Below are positions 24,002 through 33,041 of a stretch of 64,000 nt of DNA, piece after piece (the stretch's first letter is position 1; each line of letters opens with the position of its first letter). The notes under the pieces were generated by a model. That model saw nothing but the letters and a program-made list of their open reading frames with translations, did not search any database and had not been told where the DNA came from. The stretch comes from Chryseobacterium arthrosphaerae (lineage in GTDB: Bacteria; Bacteroidota; Bacteroidia; Flavobacteriales; Weeksellaceae). A program made the translations under genes and the position numbers. The stretch covers positions 2,232,001 to 2,296,000 of the forward strand of contig NZ_MAYG01000001.1 in the NCBI RefSeq assembly GCF_001684965.1. The letters run 5' to 3'.

Positions 24002-25023
24002 GGGGCAACATTGATATTGATCGTCTCATAGGCATTAAGTTTTTCCAGTAATGATAAGGGATCATGCAGCTGGTGGCTGAAGTACACCTTATTTTCATGC
24101 GGATTTTTCAACAGTTCTTCTGTGTGCAGCACCGCTGAGAGAGCTGTAAGTTCGGCCTGCCCTTGTGTGCTTTGAAGACTTAGTTTTTTTGATCCGTTTT
24201 TATCTTTCACTACAATTTCGAAGACAGACTGATCACCGTTTCCACTTAACCCGAAAATCATTTTTCTTTCTTTTAGAGATAAAATACTAAAGATTCTCAG
24301 ATATTGGAAACTGCCTAATAACCAGGTGATAAATTTAGAATTATAAGTCATTTTAACGCTTACATCCGGTACTCTTTCAATCCGGTTTAAAATATAGAGA
24401 TCGGGAACGTCAAAATTGTAGGCATTCCTCTTTCCTATTCCAAAAGAAAAGTCAAAAACTTCAGTGTTTAGAAAATGCCGGATCGCAACAGGCCTGTCAT
24501 TTTTATACTCATGAAAAGGAACAGCTACATTTTCAGCCATAAAGTGTGCTGAACTTTCCCCGGCTTTATCTTTTACAGAATAATACACGAAAAGTTTTAT
24601 TTCCCGGATATCATCTGCATTGTGTGAAAGTGTACCGGCAAGTCCGGGAACAATCCCTCCCATCCATCCGGAACTGAAGACCACTCTACTCCCTATTTCC
24701 CGGTTTTTGGCAAGACCATAAGCTTTTACAAGATCCGGCGTCGGTTTGGTAATATCCAGGTAGTCAATATGGTTCTTTATTGCAAACTGAAGGATATGAT
24801 CATTTTTATCATTCACGGAAAGAATGATCAGATGAATCTTTTTACCGGTAATGGTTTTAAAAGTAGCAGGATCCGTAACGTCTATTTTCAGGTCATTTCC
24901 CGTTTTTCCTCCTTTACGCCCGCCAATAAAGATGTTGAATTGAGGGTTTCTTGATTTCAGAATACGCGAAATTGTTTTCCCTACTAACCCGTTTCCGCCT
25001 ATGATCAGAATATTGTGTTCCAT
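23998..25023 (-). CDS. Saccharopine dehydrogenase-like NAD(P)-binding protein
   Basis: A 341-residue protein with an N-terminal Rossmann fold: IIGGNGLVG (residues 7-15, GxGxxG). The overall pattern is that of saccharopine-dehydrogenase-like oxidoreductases (NADP-binding domain, then a domain with HFMAENVAVPFHEYK). True lysine metabolism is not implied. The longer frame starts at a TTG lying in a perfect -7 box, so ATG 25023 is chosen; the mRNA leader would then be very short (about 7 nt). It is coupled to the quinone oxidoreductase downstream. Confidence 0.72.
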   Translation of the reverse strand: MEHNILIIGGNGLVGKTISRILKSRNPQFNIFIGGRKGGKTGNDLKIDVTDPATFKTITGKKIHLIILSVNDKNDHILQFAIKNHIDYLDITKPTPDLVKAYGLAKNREIGSRVVFSSGWMGGIVPGLAGTLSHNADDIREIKLFVYYSVKDKAGESSAHFMAENVAVPFHEYKNDRPVAIRHFLNTEVFDFSFGIGKRNAYNFDVPDLYILNRIERVPDVSVKMTYNSKFITWLLGSFQYLRIFSILSLKERKMIFGLSGNGDQSVFEIVVKDKNGSKKLSLQSTQGQAELTALSAVLHTEELLKNPHENKVYFSHQLHDPLSLLEKLNAYETININVAP

Positions 25024-25035
25024 ATGTTTTTTTGA

Positions 25036-25043
25036 CAAAATTA
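25036..25043 (-). promoter_or_regulatory. Putative -7 box of the oxidoreductase operon
   Basis: On the minus strand TAATTTTG fits TAnnTTTG exactly. It ends 13 nt before the ATG, implying a nearly leaderless transcript. Confidence 0.45.
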
Positions 25044-25224
25044 CAGAGCAGCCGATCCCTGAAACAGGACAAATGTCTAAAAGGAAGCAAGCTATCTAAC
25101 AACATAGGAACATAGGCAATGAGTTTACATATGATTCTATCGGAGATTTGCGGAATTCACAAATAAGAAGAAAAATATTCATTCATGGCTTATGCGGGAT
25201 TTCCGGCTGTGGGAAATATAATTT

Positions 25225-25794
25225 CTAAAAAGTAATTTCTTTTCTGATCCGGCTCAGGTGTCTTTGGGTAATGCCAAGGTAAGAAGCCAGATACTGCAGT
25301 GGGATATTCTGAATATAATCAGGATGATTGCTCAGCAATGTGGAATAGCGCTGGGCAGCACTATCCCTTTGAAGCTGGAAAAAACGGGTCTCAAGCTCAA
25401 GGTATTCCTGTTCGGCAATGATCTTTACAAAGCGGGTCCAGTTCACGTGATCCTGTACCCATTCATCCACTGTTTCTTTTTTCAGTACCAACACCTCTGC
25501 ATCAGTAATAGCCTGCATATTTTCTTTACTCAGACCTCCTGAAATAAATGAAGAATAGGCTGCAATCATGTGATTGGGAAACCTGAAGCAATAAGTCATA
25601 TCCTTCCCATCATCAGACATATAAAAGGAACGGAAAATACCGGACTGTATGAAACCTACTTCTTTACACCGCTCACCTTCGCGGATGAAATAATCATTTT
25701 TACTGACTTTTCTCAACTCGAAAAGCTGTAGGAATTCTTTAATTTCATCTTCAGAAAAAAGGTTAAAACTCTGAAAATAGTCCTTTATCATCAT
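25225..25794 (-). CDS. Crp/Fnr-type transcription regulator
   Basis: A 189-residue regulator with a cupin-like cNMP-binding barrel (DYFIREGERCKEVGFIQSGIFRSFY) and the C-terminal HTH (IPLQYLASYLGITQRHLSRIRKE). It resembles the Crp-like protein at 19500-20078 in layout but is not a near copy. It lies upstream of the oxidoreductase pair on the same strand with a promoter in between, so it may regulate that pair. Confidence 0.85.
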   Translation of the reverse strand: MMIKDYFQSFNLFSEDEIKEFLQLFELRKVSKNDYFIREGERCKEVGFIQSGIFRSFYMSDDGKDMTYCFRFPNHMIAAYSSFISGGLSKENMQAITDAEVLVLKKETVDEWVQDHVNWTRFVKIIAEQEYLELETRFFQLQRDSAAQRYSTLLSNHPDYIQNIPLQYLASYLGITQRHLSRIRKEITF

Positions 25795-26000
25795 TGTATC
25801 ACGGGTTTCAATTGATCATGGCGAAAATAGTCAAATATTTATTAATTCTTTATGAAACCGGCTCAGAACAGAGGATCATTAATTCTTAAAATAAAAAGAA
25901 CCTGTTTACCCATGAGTTACAGGATCTTTCTATCACACCGGAAATCTTTCGTTATTGCTTCAAATGATAAAAATCGCATCATCCATTTTAGGATATATCA

Positions 26001-26008
26001 TAACTTTG
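26001..26008 (+). promoter_or_regulatory. Putative -7 box directly before the AraC gene
   Basis: TAACTTTG is a perfect TAnnTTTG match and ends 6 nt before ATG 26015, so a leaderless mRNA is possible. Confidence 0.45.
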
Positions 26009-26014
26009 TATATA

Positions 26015-26887
26015 ATGAAGCACAAGATTACCACTTATGACCTCAGTGATGTTTCTCAGCATAACTTTTTAGTGGAAAGAATAGAGAAACGTACTGAAAA
26101 GCATGAAGAATTCCTTATCGATAAGGGAGTACACCGGGACAGTCATTACATTTTCACCTGTATGGAAAGCGGCCATGTAAGAATGATGGTAGATTTTAAG
26201 ATTATTGAATCCAGAGGTGCCACCATTTTCTGTGTGCTTCCCGGACAGGTACATCAGGGACTGCTGATGGAGAACGTCTCAGGATGGTTCGTTGCTGTAA
26301 AAACAGATAGTGTACCTGATGTAGTGCGTGCCGTATTTGAAGAGTCTCTGGTGGAAATCCTCCCCTTGCCTTTAGATCAAAACTGGACAGAAAAAATACA
26401 CGCTGCTGCCAGCCTGCTAAAGAGCTACTGTACAGATGATGCACTGGCTTCCAGGGAGGGTTTTCTGGTCATTCAGTCTTTGCTCAATGCCTATATGGGA
26501 ATGTTTTCTCATCTCTATCTCCGTAAAAATTCCCTTGAAATATTGGCTGAAAAGCGTTCTTCCCAACTGACAAGGGCATTCAGGATTCTGGTAAGAAAAG
26601 AGTTCAAAACAATGAAAAGTCCATCAGAATATGCTGAATCCTTACATATCTCCCGGGGGTATCTGACGGAAGTTATCCGTGAGGTCACAGGAAATTCTGC
26701 CCAGTATTATATTCATCAGGAAGTCTTAATAGAAGCCAAAAGACTCTTAGCTTTCACCCATCTTACCGTAAAAGAAATTGCTTATGAACTGGGGTATAAT
26801 GATCATACCTATTTCAGCCGTTTATTTTCCAAACTGGAGGGGCAGTCTCCGTCACAGTTCAGGGCGAGCAATAAAAACCAGGGATAA
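26015..26887 (+). CDS. AraC-family transcription regulator
   Basis: A 290-residue AraC/XylS regulator. An N-terminal cupin-like sensing part (about 1-150) is followed by two HTHs at the C-terminus; the second has the family pattern VKEIAYELGYNDHTYFSRLFSKLEGQSPSQFR. The frame could be extended 20 codons upstream, but a perfect -7 box lies there, so MKHKITTYDL is taken as the start. A siderophore-interacting protein gene follows 82 bp downstream on the same strand, so iron-related control is plausible. Confidence 0.85.
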   Translation: MKHKITTYDLSDVSQHNFLVERIEKRTEKHEEFLIDKGVHRDSHYIFTCMESGHVRMMVDFKIIESRGATIFCVLPGQVHQGLLMENVSGWFVAVKTDSVPDVVRAVFEESLVEILPLPLDQNWTEKIHAAASLLKSYCTDDALASREGFLVIQSLLNAYMGMFSHLYLRKNSLEILAEKRSSQLTRAFRILVRKEFKTMKSPSEYAESLHISRGYLTEVIREVTGNSAQYYIHQEVLIEAKRLLAFTHLTVKEIAYELGYNDHTYFSRLFSKLEGQSPSQFRASNKNQG

Positions 26888-26969
26888 ACCACGAATAGTC
26901 CAACTATTACCCTGAAAAAGCTATCGGTACTGATCTGTTTTGAAGCGTCCTTTGCAATAAAAAATACTT

Positions 26970-27692
26970 ATGCCTAGTTTACCTAAATGGATCAATGATA
27001 CGGTGGAAAATGTATGGTCTTCAAAATTTAAAGACTGTACCGTTACTGAAATAAAAAAAATCACTGATCATCTGTGCTGCATACGTTTTGCCGCAGATCT
27101 TCAGGATGTTCATTTTGAACCGGCCTATGCCATTGGAATAAGAGTTAATGACAGGGATTTCCGGAACTATTCTCCTTTCAATTTCAACACAATAACCAAT
27201 ACTTTTGATGTCCTGTTCCATCTTCATGATCATGAGGCTGCGGGCAATAGTTTTGTCAATCAACTGGCTAGAGGTCAATCTGTAAAAATTTTAATGCCAA
27301 GGGGAAAACGTTTTTTTGAGCCTGACACTCAGATTCATTTTTCCATAGGGGATGAAACGTCATTGGGAAGTTCACTTTCCATACAGCAGGCTGCTGAAGA
27401 ATTGAAACAGACCTTTGTATGCCTTCACGAGCTGGAAACTCCGGCTGTATTGGAAGAGCTGGGCTTATATGGCTATCATACCCCTAAAAACAACACAATG
27501 GATATCATTGAAGTGCTTACCGGATTTCTGAAAGAAGAAAAACAGGCTGTGGATCATGATCAGGTTACCTTTTACCTTACCGGAAACGGGACAAGAATGC
27601 CTGCTGTAAGAAATTTCCTTAAGGCAAAAGGTGTCTCTTCCAGATGTATCAGATCACAGGCTTACTGGATCAAAGGGAAAAAAGGGCTCTAA
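26970..27692 (+). CDS. Siderophore-interacting protein (FAD/NAD(P)H ferric-siderophore reductase-like)
   Basis: A 240-residue flavoprotein of the siderophore-interacting (ViuB-like) family. The FAD site is indicated by FRNYSPF near residues 64-70 (RxYS motif), a short acidic/His linker follows, and the C-terminal part (FYLTGNGTRMPAVRNFLKAKG, RSQAYWIKGKKGL) is the NAD(P)H-binding side with the typical YWxxGK end. Members release iron from ferric siderophores by reduction in the cytoplasm. Preceded by an AraC gene; no siderophore genes are in the window. Confidence 0.78.
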   Translation: MPSLPKWINDTVENVWSSKFKDCTVTEIKKITDHLCCIRFAADLQDVHFEPAYAIGIRVNDRDFRNYSPFNFNTITNTFDVLFHLHDHEAAGNSFVNQLARGQSVKILMPRGKRFFEPDTQIHFSIGDETSLGSSLSIQQAAEELKQTFVCLHELETPAVLEELGLYGYHTPKNNTMDIIEVLTGFLKEEKQAVDHDQVTFYLTGNGTRMPAVRNFLKAKGVSSRCIRSQAYWIKGKKGL

Positions 27693-27705
27693 TATCCCCC
27701 AAAAA

Positions 27706-27730
27706 AAATCATCTCAGGACGAGATGATTT
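27706..27730. terminator. Hairpin after the siderophore-interacting gene
   Basis: Stem AAATCATCTC and GAGATGATTT, loop of 5 nt, 13 bp after the stop. The T tail is weak on the plus strand and stronger (an A run on plus) on the minus strand. Confidence 0.5.
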
Positions 27731-27871
27731 CTACCGTTTTGAATTGATTGAGTTATTTATATGAAGATATGAATGATGTTTGTGTTGGTACAAAGATAGG
27801 CAGAGCACTTTTTTTGGCAATCAGGAAAATCCCTAAAAAAATATCCGTAAAAATACGGTTGCATAAAAGAA

Positions 27872-27901
27872 AAAGCCCTGCAAGAAAGCTTACAGGACTT
27901 T
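27872..27901. terminator. Hairpin, probable end of the aminopeptidase transcript
   Basis: AAAGCCCTG and CAGGACTTT around a 12-nt loop, with A-rich sequence on its left side that gives a T-rich tail on the minus strand. It lies 69 bp past the stop of the minus-strand aminopeptidase gene. Confidence 0.5.
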
Positions 27902-27969
27902 AGATGATCTAACAATTATTATGTTCAGGGTTTAAAGTTTGGGCTTTATCCCTGCTTTATACGGTTGTA

Positions 27970-29739
27970 TTAAAGAGGGCTTACCAATTGCAGGAACCAT
28001 TCTTTAACATCACCTTCAAGATGAGGTGCCAGTTTCTCTTCACAGGTCTTATGATAAGCGTTTAGCCAGGCAATTTCCTGTTCTGAAAGTATTTCTTTCA
28101 CTATGGTATCCCTGAAGAACGGGCAGAACGTCAATGTTTCAAATTCGTAGAATGTTCCGTGAATGGTTTTCTCTGCTTCTTTTACCGCAATAAGGTTCTC
28201 ATGACGGATTCCGTAATGGCCTTCCAAATAGTATCCGGGTTCGTTTGAACATACCATTCCCGGAAGAAGATCCTGAGGGTTTAGGTCTTTTCTGATATTC
28301 TGAGGTCCTTCGTGAACGTTCATGAAGCTTCCCACTCCATGTCCTGTTCCATGGTTGAAATCCTTACCTTCCATCCATAAAGGAAGTCTTGCGATAGCAT
28401 CCAGATGAACGCCTTTGGTACCTTTCGGGAATTTCACCATAGATAAGCGGATCAGCCCCTGCAATACCAATGTTGAATTTCTTTTAAATTCATCCGAAGC
28501 TGTTCCCAATGCAAAAGTTCTTGTGATATCTGTAGTTCCCTCCAGATACTGGCCTCCTGAATCTACAAGGATCGTGTCTTCATTGGTAACTTCTTTACTT
28601 CCTTCTTTCTTGGCAGAATAGTGCATGATGGCACCATTATCTTTATATCCTATGATAGAGCCGAAGCTTTCTCCCACAAAATTTTCTCCTTCAGCACGGA
28701 AGCTTCTCAGTTTTTCACCGATAGAATATTCATTCATTGCTTCTTTGCCGGCATTCTGCGTCAGCCAGTAAAGGAATTTCACCATTGCTACCCCGTCTCT
28801 TACCATTACTTTTCTGAATCCTTCCAGCTCAGCTTCGTTTTTCTGTGCTTTCATCAGATTTCCGGGAACCGGAGCTTTGATAAACTGATTTTCTGCCTGT
28901 AGCGTAGCAAATATCTGCTGGTTCGTATTGGGAGAAACCAGCACTTTTTCATTTTTGAATGTTTTCAGGTAGTTGTAGAACTCTTCGTATGGCATCATCT
29001 TTACGAAAGAATCGTCCATTTGCTTTCTGGCTTCTACGTCCATTTTTTCCAGTCCTGTAAACAAAACCGCATCATTTTTAGTAATAACGATATATCCCAG
29101 GAAGACAGGGTTGCAGTCTACATCACTTCCTCTCAAATTCAGCGTCCAGGCTACATCATCCAGACTGGAAATAATATGCACCGTAGCTTCCTGCTCCTCC
29201 ATTTTCTGACGGATGGCAGCAATTTTATCTGCAACGGATTTTCCAGCTCTTTCTACAGGATGGGCGTAGATAGGATTGGCTGATGCCGTACCTCTCTCTT
29301 TCCAAACTTCTTTTAAAAGCGGAAGATCTGCCAGGCTGATATTTTTTGAATTCAACTTCTGGGTAAGCAGTTCCCAGTTAGCATTAGAAGCAGCTAAAGC
29401 ATTCACAGCCACTTTTCCTCCTGCGGGAATTTCAGAAATGATCCAGTCGATATAATTCGGGGTTCCTTCCATTCCGTCTTTGAAAAGGTCAATTCCTGAA
29501 CCTTCCAGTTCGATAGCGGCTTGTGTAAAATATCTTCCATCCGTCCAAAGACCGGCTTTATCTTTTGTAACCACCACAAAACCTGCAGAACCCAGGAATC
29601 CTGAAAGCCATGCTCTCTCCTGCCATTCTTCGGGAAGATACTCGCTCATATGCGGATCTGCAGAATATACTATAAATGCATCAACATTATTTTTCTGCAT
29701 TTCTACACGAAGCGCAGCAACTTTTTCCTTTGAAGTCAT
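27970..29739 (-). CDS. Xaa-Pro aminopeptidase (M24B)
   Basis: A 589-residue three-domain aminopeptidase P: two creatinase-like N-terminal domains (about 1-300) and a C-terminal pita-bread catalytic domain. Metal-binding residues are seen in the usual order: the two Asp of DSGGQYLEGTTDITRTF, the His of NHGTGHGVGSF, the Glu of SNEPGYY and a final Glu after the HENLIAVKE segment. It removes N-terminal residues ahead of proline. The length matches the long eukaryote-like form. There is no signal peptide, so it is cytoplasmic. Confidence 0.92.
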   Translation of the reverse strand: MTSKEKVAALRVEMQKNNVDAFIVYSADPHMSEYLPEEWQERAWLSGFLGSAGFVVVTKDKAGLWTDGRYFTQAAIELEGSGIDLFKDGMEGTPNYIDWIISEIPAGGKVAVNALAASNANWELLTQKLNSKNISLADLPLLKEVWKERGTASANPIYAHPVERAGKSVADKIAAIRQKMEEQEATVHIISSLDDVAWTLNLRGSDVDCNPVFLGYIVITKNDAVLFTGLEKMDVEARKQMDDSFVKMMPYEEFYNYLKTFKNEKVLVSPNTNQQIFATLQAENQFIKAPVPGNLMKAQKNEAELEGFRKVMVRDGVAMVKFLYWLTQNAGKEAMNEYSIGEKLRSFRAEGENFVGESFGSIIGYKDNGAIMHYSAKKEGSKEVTNEDTILVDSGGQYLEGTTDITRTFALGTASDEFKRNSTLVLQGLIRLSMVKFPKGTKGVHLDAIARLPLWMEGKDFNHGTGHGVGSFMNVHEGPQNIRKDLNPQDLLPGMVCSNEPGYYLEGHYGIRHENLIAVKEAEKTIHGTFYEFETLTFCPFFRDTIVKEILSEQEIAWLNAYHKTCEEKLAPHLEGDVKEWFLQLVSPL

Positions 29740-29999
29740 TCTTTTCTTTTTTAAACACCGAAAGTTACGAAAAATTTGAAGTTAAAAGATGAAATAAATA
29801 TTCTATTTTCCTCTATAAACTGTTATTTTGAATGAATTATGATTGTGGATGCAGAGAACTTATTTTTCTTGGCAAGGGAGATCATAAAAGCTTATTACCA
29901 ATTCATATATTTCCACAAAAAAATAAAATCCATACCACAAAACCAATACTATTATTAAAATAATAAAATTTTGGAAGGATTATTGCTGCATTATTTCCT

Positions 30000-30437
30000 A
30001 TGAAACAGCAGAATTACAAAAACCACAGGAAATTTTATCCGCCCCATCATTTTGTTTATTTACCGATCCTGATCTTATTGGAGATTTCCGGAATTTATAA
30101 AATATGGGATGACCGTGAAAACCAACTGACCTGGATCTTATTTTCTATTGTAATATTCCTGCTTTTTTACCTGGCAATAATGACCAGACAGCATTATGCT
30201 TTGGGACTTCAAAACCGTATGGTGATTCTTGAGTTTAAGCAGCGTTATTATGAAGTTTTCAATATAAGATCTGATGAAACTGCAGATAAACTAAGATTTG
30301 ACCAGATTGCTGCCTTAAGGTTTACCTATGATGATGAATTTAAAGAGCTGCTGTACAGGGCTCTTCATGAAAATATTTCAGGAGACGAGATCAAGAGATC
30401 AATCAAAAACTGGAAACCTGACCTGCTCAGAATTTAA
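30000..30437 (+). CDS. Small two-helix membrane protein (DUF6526-like)
   Basis: A 145-residue protein starting MKQQNYKNHRKFYPPHHFVYLP, with two membrane helices (about 19-35 and 43-62) and a cytoplasmic helical tail. The N-terminal QNYKNH...P.HH pattern is what I recall for the DUF6526 family of Bacteroidota; function unknown. Followed within 24 bp by a mini-lipoprotein gene and then topoisomerase IB, all on one strand. Confidence 0.65.
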   Translation: MKQQNYKNHRKFYPPHHFVYLPILILLEISGIYKIWDDRENQLTWILFSIVIFLLFYLAIMTRQHYALGLQNRMVILEFKQRYYEVFNIRSDETADKLRFDQIAALRFTYDDEFKELLYRALHENISGDEIKRSIKNWKPDLLRI

Positions 30438-30461
30438 TACATACCAAAAAAACAGTAAGCT

Positions 30462-30629
30462 ATGAAAAAGTGGAGCATTTACAGTATGACGATATTAAGC
30501 TTGTTGACATTAACAAGCTGTGAGGCCGTAGGAACGATTTTTAAAGCCGGAATGTGGTGGGGAATTCTCTTAGTCTGTATCATTGCAGCAATTCTTTTAC
30601 TTATTTTTTCGAGGGGTAAAAACTCTTAA
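30462..30629 (+). CDS. Mini-lipoprotein with one membrane helix
   Basis: A 55-residue open frame: signal peptide MKKWSIYSMTILSLLTLTSC with a lipobox ending in Cys20, then EAVGTIFKAGMWWG leading into a second hydrophobic helix and a basic end. The lipobox, the helix and the position between two same-strand genes (24 bp after the previous stop, 9 bp before the next ATG) support it as real. Similar short flavobacterial proteins exist; their function is unknown. Confidence 0.65.
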   Translation: MKKWSIYSMTILSLLTLTSCEAVGTIFKAGMWWGILLVCIIAAILLLIFSRGKNS

Positions 30630-30638
30630 CCATTTTGT

Positions 30639-31745
30639 ATGGAGAAGAATACAGAGGTAGAGATCATTTCTCATTTAAAGCCTTCAAAAATTGTTAAAAT
30701 CATGAAGGACCCGGAAGCTTCTGCAAAGGCGGTACACCTTGTATATACTACCGATGCAGACACAGCCGGGATTACCCGTAAGAAAACAGGGAAGAAATAT
30801 TCTTATTACAAAGACGGAGAAAAAATCCGGGATAAGGATGAAATCACAAGGATCAACAAGCTGGTCATTCCTCCGGCCTGGGAAAACGTATGGATCTGTG
30901 CTCTGGAAAACGGCCATCTTCAGGCTACAGGTTTTGATGTAAAGAAAAGAAAGCAGTACCGCTATCACCCTTTATGGAGTGCCTTGCGAAATCACACAAA
31001 ATTTTACAGGATGCTTCAGTTCGGGTATGCGTTACCCAATATGAGACTTCATATTGAACAGGACCTTGCGTTGCGGAATTTTGAAAAACGTAAAATATTG
31101 GCTCTGATCGTCAGCCTTATGCAGAGAACCAATATCCGTATCGGGAACAATGTCTATGAAAAGTTATACGGATCTTTCGGATTGACAACCTTAAAAGATA
31201 AACACGTAGAAGTAAAGGGGCAGAAAATCATCTTCTCGTTCAAAGGAAAAAAGGGAGTCATGCACCATGTGGATCTCAGAAACAAAAAACTGGCAAGGCT
31301 GGTTCAGAAGTGCAAGGATATTCCCGGAAAGGAACTTTTTCAGTATCTTGATGATGAAGGAAACCGGCATTCTGTAGATTCCGGAATGGTGAATGATTAT
31401 ATCAAAGAAATAAGCGGTGAAGATTTTACGGCTAAAGATTTCAGGACATGGTCCGGAACGGTAAGTGCCCTGATCGCATTTAAAGAGATCGGGTATGCAG
31501 AAAATAACACGGAATATAAAAAGAAGGTAAAGGAAGCCCTGGATATCGTAGCAGACCATCTTGGCAATACCACTGCCGTATGCCGGAAATATTATGTGCA
31601 TCCTCTGGTCATCAACCTGTATGAAAATAATACCATCAAAAAATACCTTGATGAGCTGGATGTGATAGAGGAAAACGATGGAAAAGCCAGCCTTACCAAA
31701 GAAGAAAAGCTTGTTCTGAAGATCCTGGAAAACGAAAAACTGTAG
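30639..31745 (+). CDS. DNA topoisomerase IB
   Basis: A 368-residue bacterial topoisomerase IB (poxvirus-like). The N-terminal domain includes RKKTGKKYSYYKDGEKIRD and IPPAWENVWIC; the catalytic domain shows RTNIRIGN and DFRTWSGTVSAL (active-site Arg region), and the nucleophilic Tyr lies in KYYVHP (Y318 or Y319, most likely Y319). It relaxes supercoils by a transient 3'-phosphotyrosine link. Probably in one operon with the two small membrane proteins before it. Confidence 0.92.
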   Translation: MEKNTEVEIISHLKPSKIVKIMKDPEASAKAVHLVYTTDADTAGITRKKTGKKYSYYKDGEKIRDKDEITRINKLVIPPAWENVWICALENGHLQATGFDVKKRKQYRYHPLWSALRNHTKFYRMLQFGYALPNMRLHIEQDLALRNFEKRKILALIVSLMQRTNIRIGNNVYEKLYGSFGLTTLKDKHVEVKGQKIIFSFKGKKGVMHHVDLRNKKLARLVQKCKDIPGKELFQYLDDEGNRHSVDSGMVNDYIKEISGEDFTAKDFRTWSGTVSALIAFKEIGYAENNTEYKKKVKEALDIVADHLGNTTAVCRKYYVHPLVINLYENNTIKKYLDELDVIEENDGKASLTKEEKLVLKILENEKL

Positions 31746-32018
31746 TGTTCTGTTGGCTGGAAGAAGGAAGTCAGAAGCTGGAAGTTATTGAGGTTTTAAA
31801 AACTCAATGATCTTATATTTTACTGAATGAGGTGCAGTTTTTTTAACGCAAAGGGTTTATTTTTGATACTGCATATTTTAGGGAGCAAAGGGTAAATCAA
31901 CTGTGCCTGATTTGATGAAGCGGATGTTATCCACCTGATTCAAATAAAATTCACAGCCATACCGTCTGGCAATACTTCCGGTATCAATCTTCCAGCATCA
32001 AACTTCCAAACACCCAAC

Positions 32019-32906
32019 CTATCCCACAACTCTATTATTTAAAAACTGGATTCTATATTCTTTCGGGGTAATTCCTGCAATTTTTTTGAAGAGCTGGGTA
32101 AAATGGGAAGCGGTATGGAAATTCAGTTCATAAGCAATTTCTGCAATATCTTTGCTTGAATGCAGCAGTGCTTTGCTGTAATTGATATCAATCTCGTTGA
32201 TCCATTGTTTCGGAGATTTCTGGGTCACTCCTTTCACACATTTATTCAGATAACTTTCTGTAACAGACAGTTTATCGGCATAGAAAGCCACCCGCTTTTC
32301 ACCGACATGGTATTTGAACAGCAGATCCCGGAACTGAAGAGAGAGCTCCATCGGGCGGGTTGCAGATTTGTGATGGGTATCTGAATCTGTACTCAGCATT
32401 TTAATGAGAATAAGGTGAAGCATTGTAATCACCACATGATTAATATTCAGATTATTGAGCCATAATTCCTGCTCCATGATGGGTAAAAGCTGAGTAATCG
32501 TCCCGTAGGTCAGACTGTCCAGATTCAGGAAAGGGGTCATAAAAAAAATACTGCTTTTATGTTTGGGCAATTCCTGTTCGGAGAGGATATTATTTTCGTA
32601 GGCCAGGAAAAAACCTTCAATATCATCAGAAAGCTCTACGGTAGCCGTAATGGTTCCCTGTTTGATAAAGATCACCCCTCCTTTTTCAGCGTGGTATTCT
32701 TTGTTTTCAAGATACTGTCTGATGTGTCCGTTTGTAACGAAAATAATAAAATTAAAGGTTGTACGGTACGGAATCACCGGCATCAGAATTCCCTTAAGGT
32801 AGTTTTCGATACGGTAAAGCTGTATATCCGCATTATTGGCTAATATTTTCTCCGTGATATTCGGAAGAAAAAGTTTTTTATATTGAAAATTGGATAATAC
32901 TTCCAT
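32019..32906 (-). CDS. AraC-family transcription regulator
   Basis: A 295-residue regulator counted from the inner ATG at 32906 (MEVLSNFQYKK); the longer frame adds a hydrophobic, AT-rich N-terminus that looks untranslated. A cupin-like sensing domain is followed by the double HTH, with AYELNFHTASHFTQLFKKIAGITPKEYR at the end. It lies on the same strand 135 bp downstream of the TonB receptor gene, the last member of the urease-linked group, but the gap makes co-transcription uncertain. Confidence 0.83.
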   Translation of the reverse strand: MEVLSNFQYKKLFLPNITEKILANNADIQLYRIENYLKGILMPVIPYRTTFNFIIFVTNGHIRQYLENKEYHAEKGGVIFIKQGTITATVELSDDIEGFFLAYENNILSEQELPKHKSSIFFMTPFLNLDSLTYGTITQLLPIMEQELWLNNLNINHVVITMLHLILIKMLSTDSDTHHKSATRPMELSLQFRDLLFKYHVGEKRVAFYADKLSVTESYLNKCVKGVTQKSPKQWINEIDINYSKALLHSSKDIAEIAYELNFHTASHFTQLFKKIAGITPKEYRIQFLNNRVVG

Positions 32907-33041
32907 ATCCGATATTATGATAATTAAAGTTATACAAAATTTATAAAGTAGAGAAAGGATTTGAAAATTTGAGAATGAGTTCATTTGAACATTGCTCTAC
33001 ACTCCAACTCTAAGGCTCTCAAATCCTCTCACTCTTTCAAT

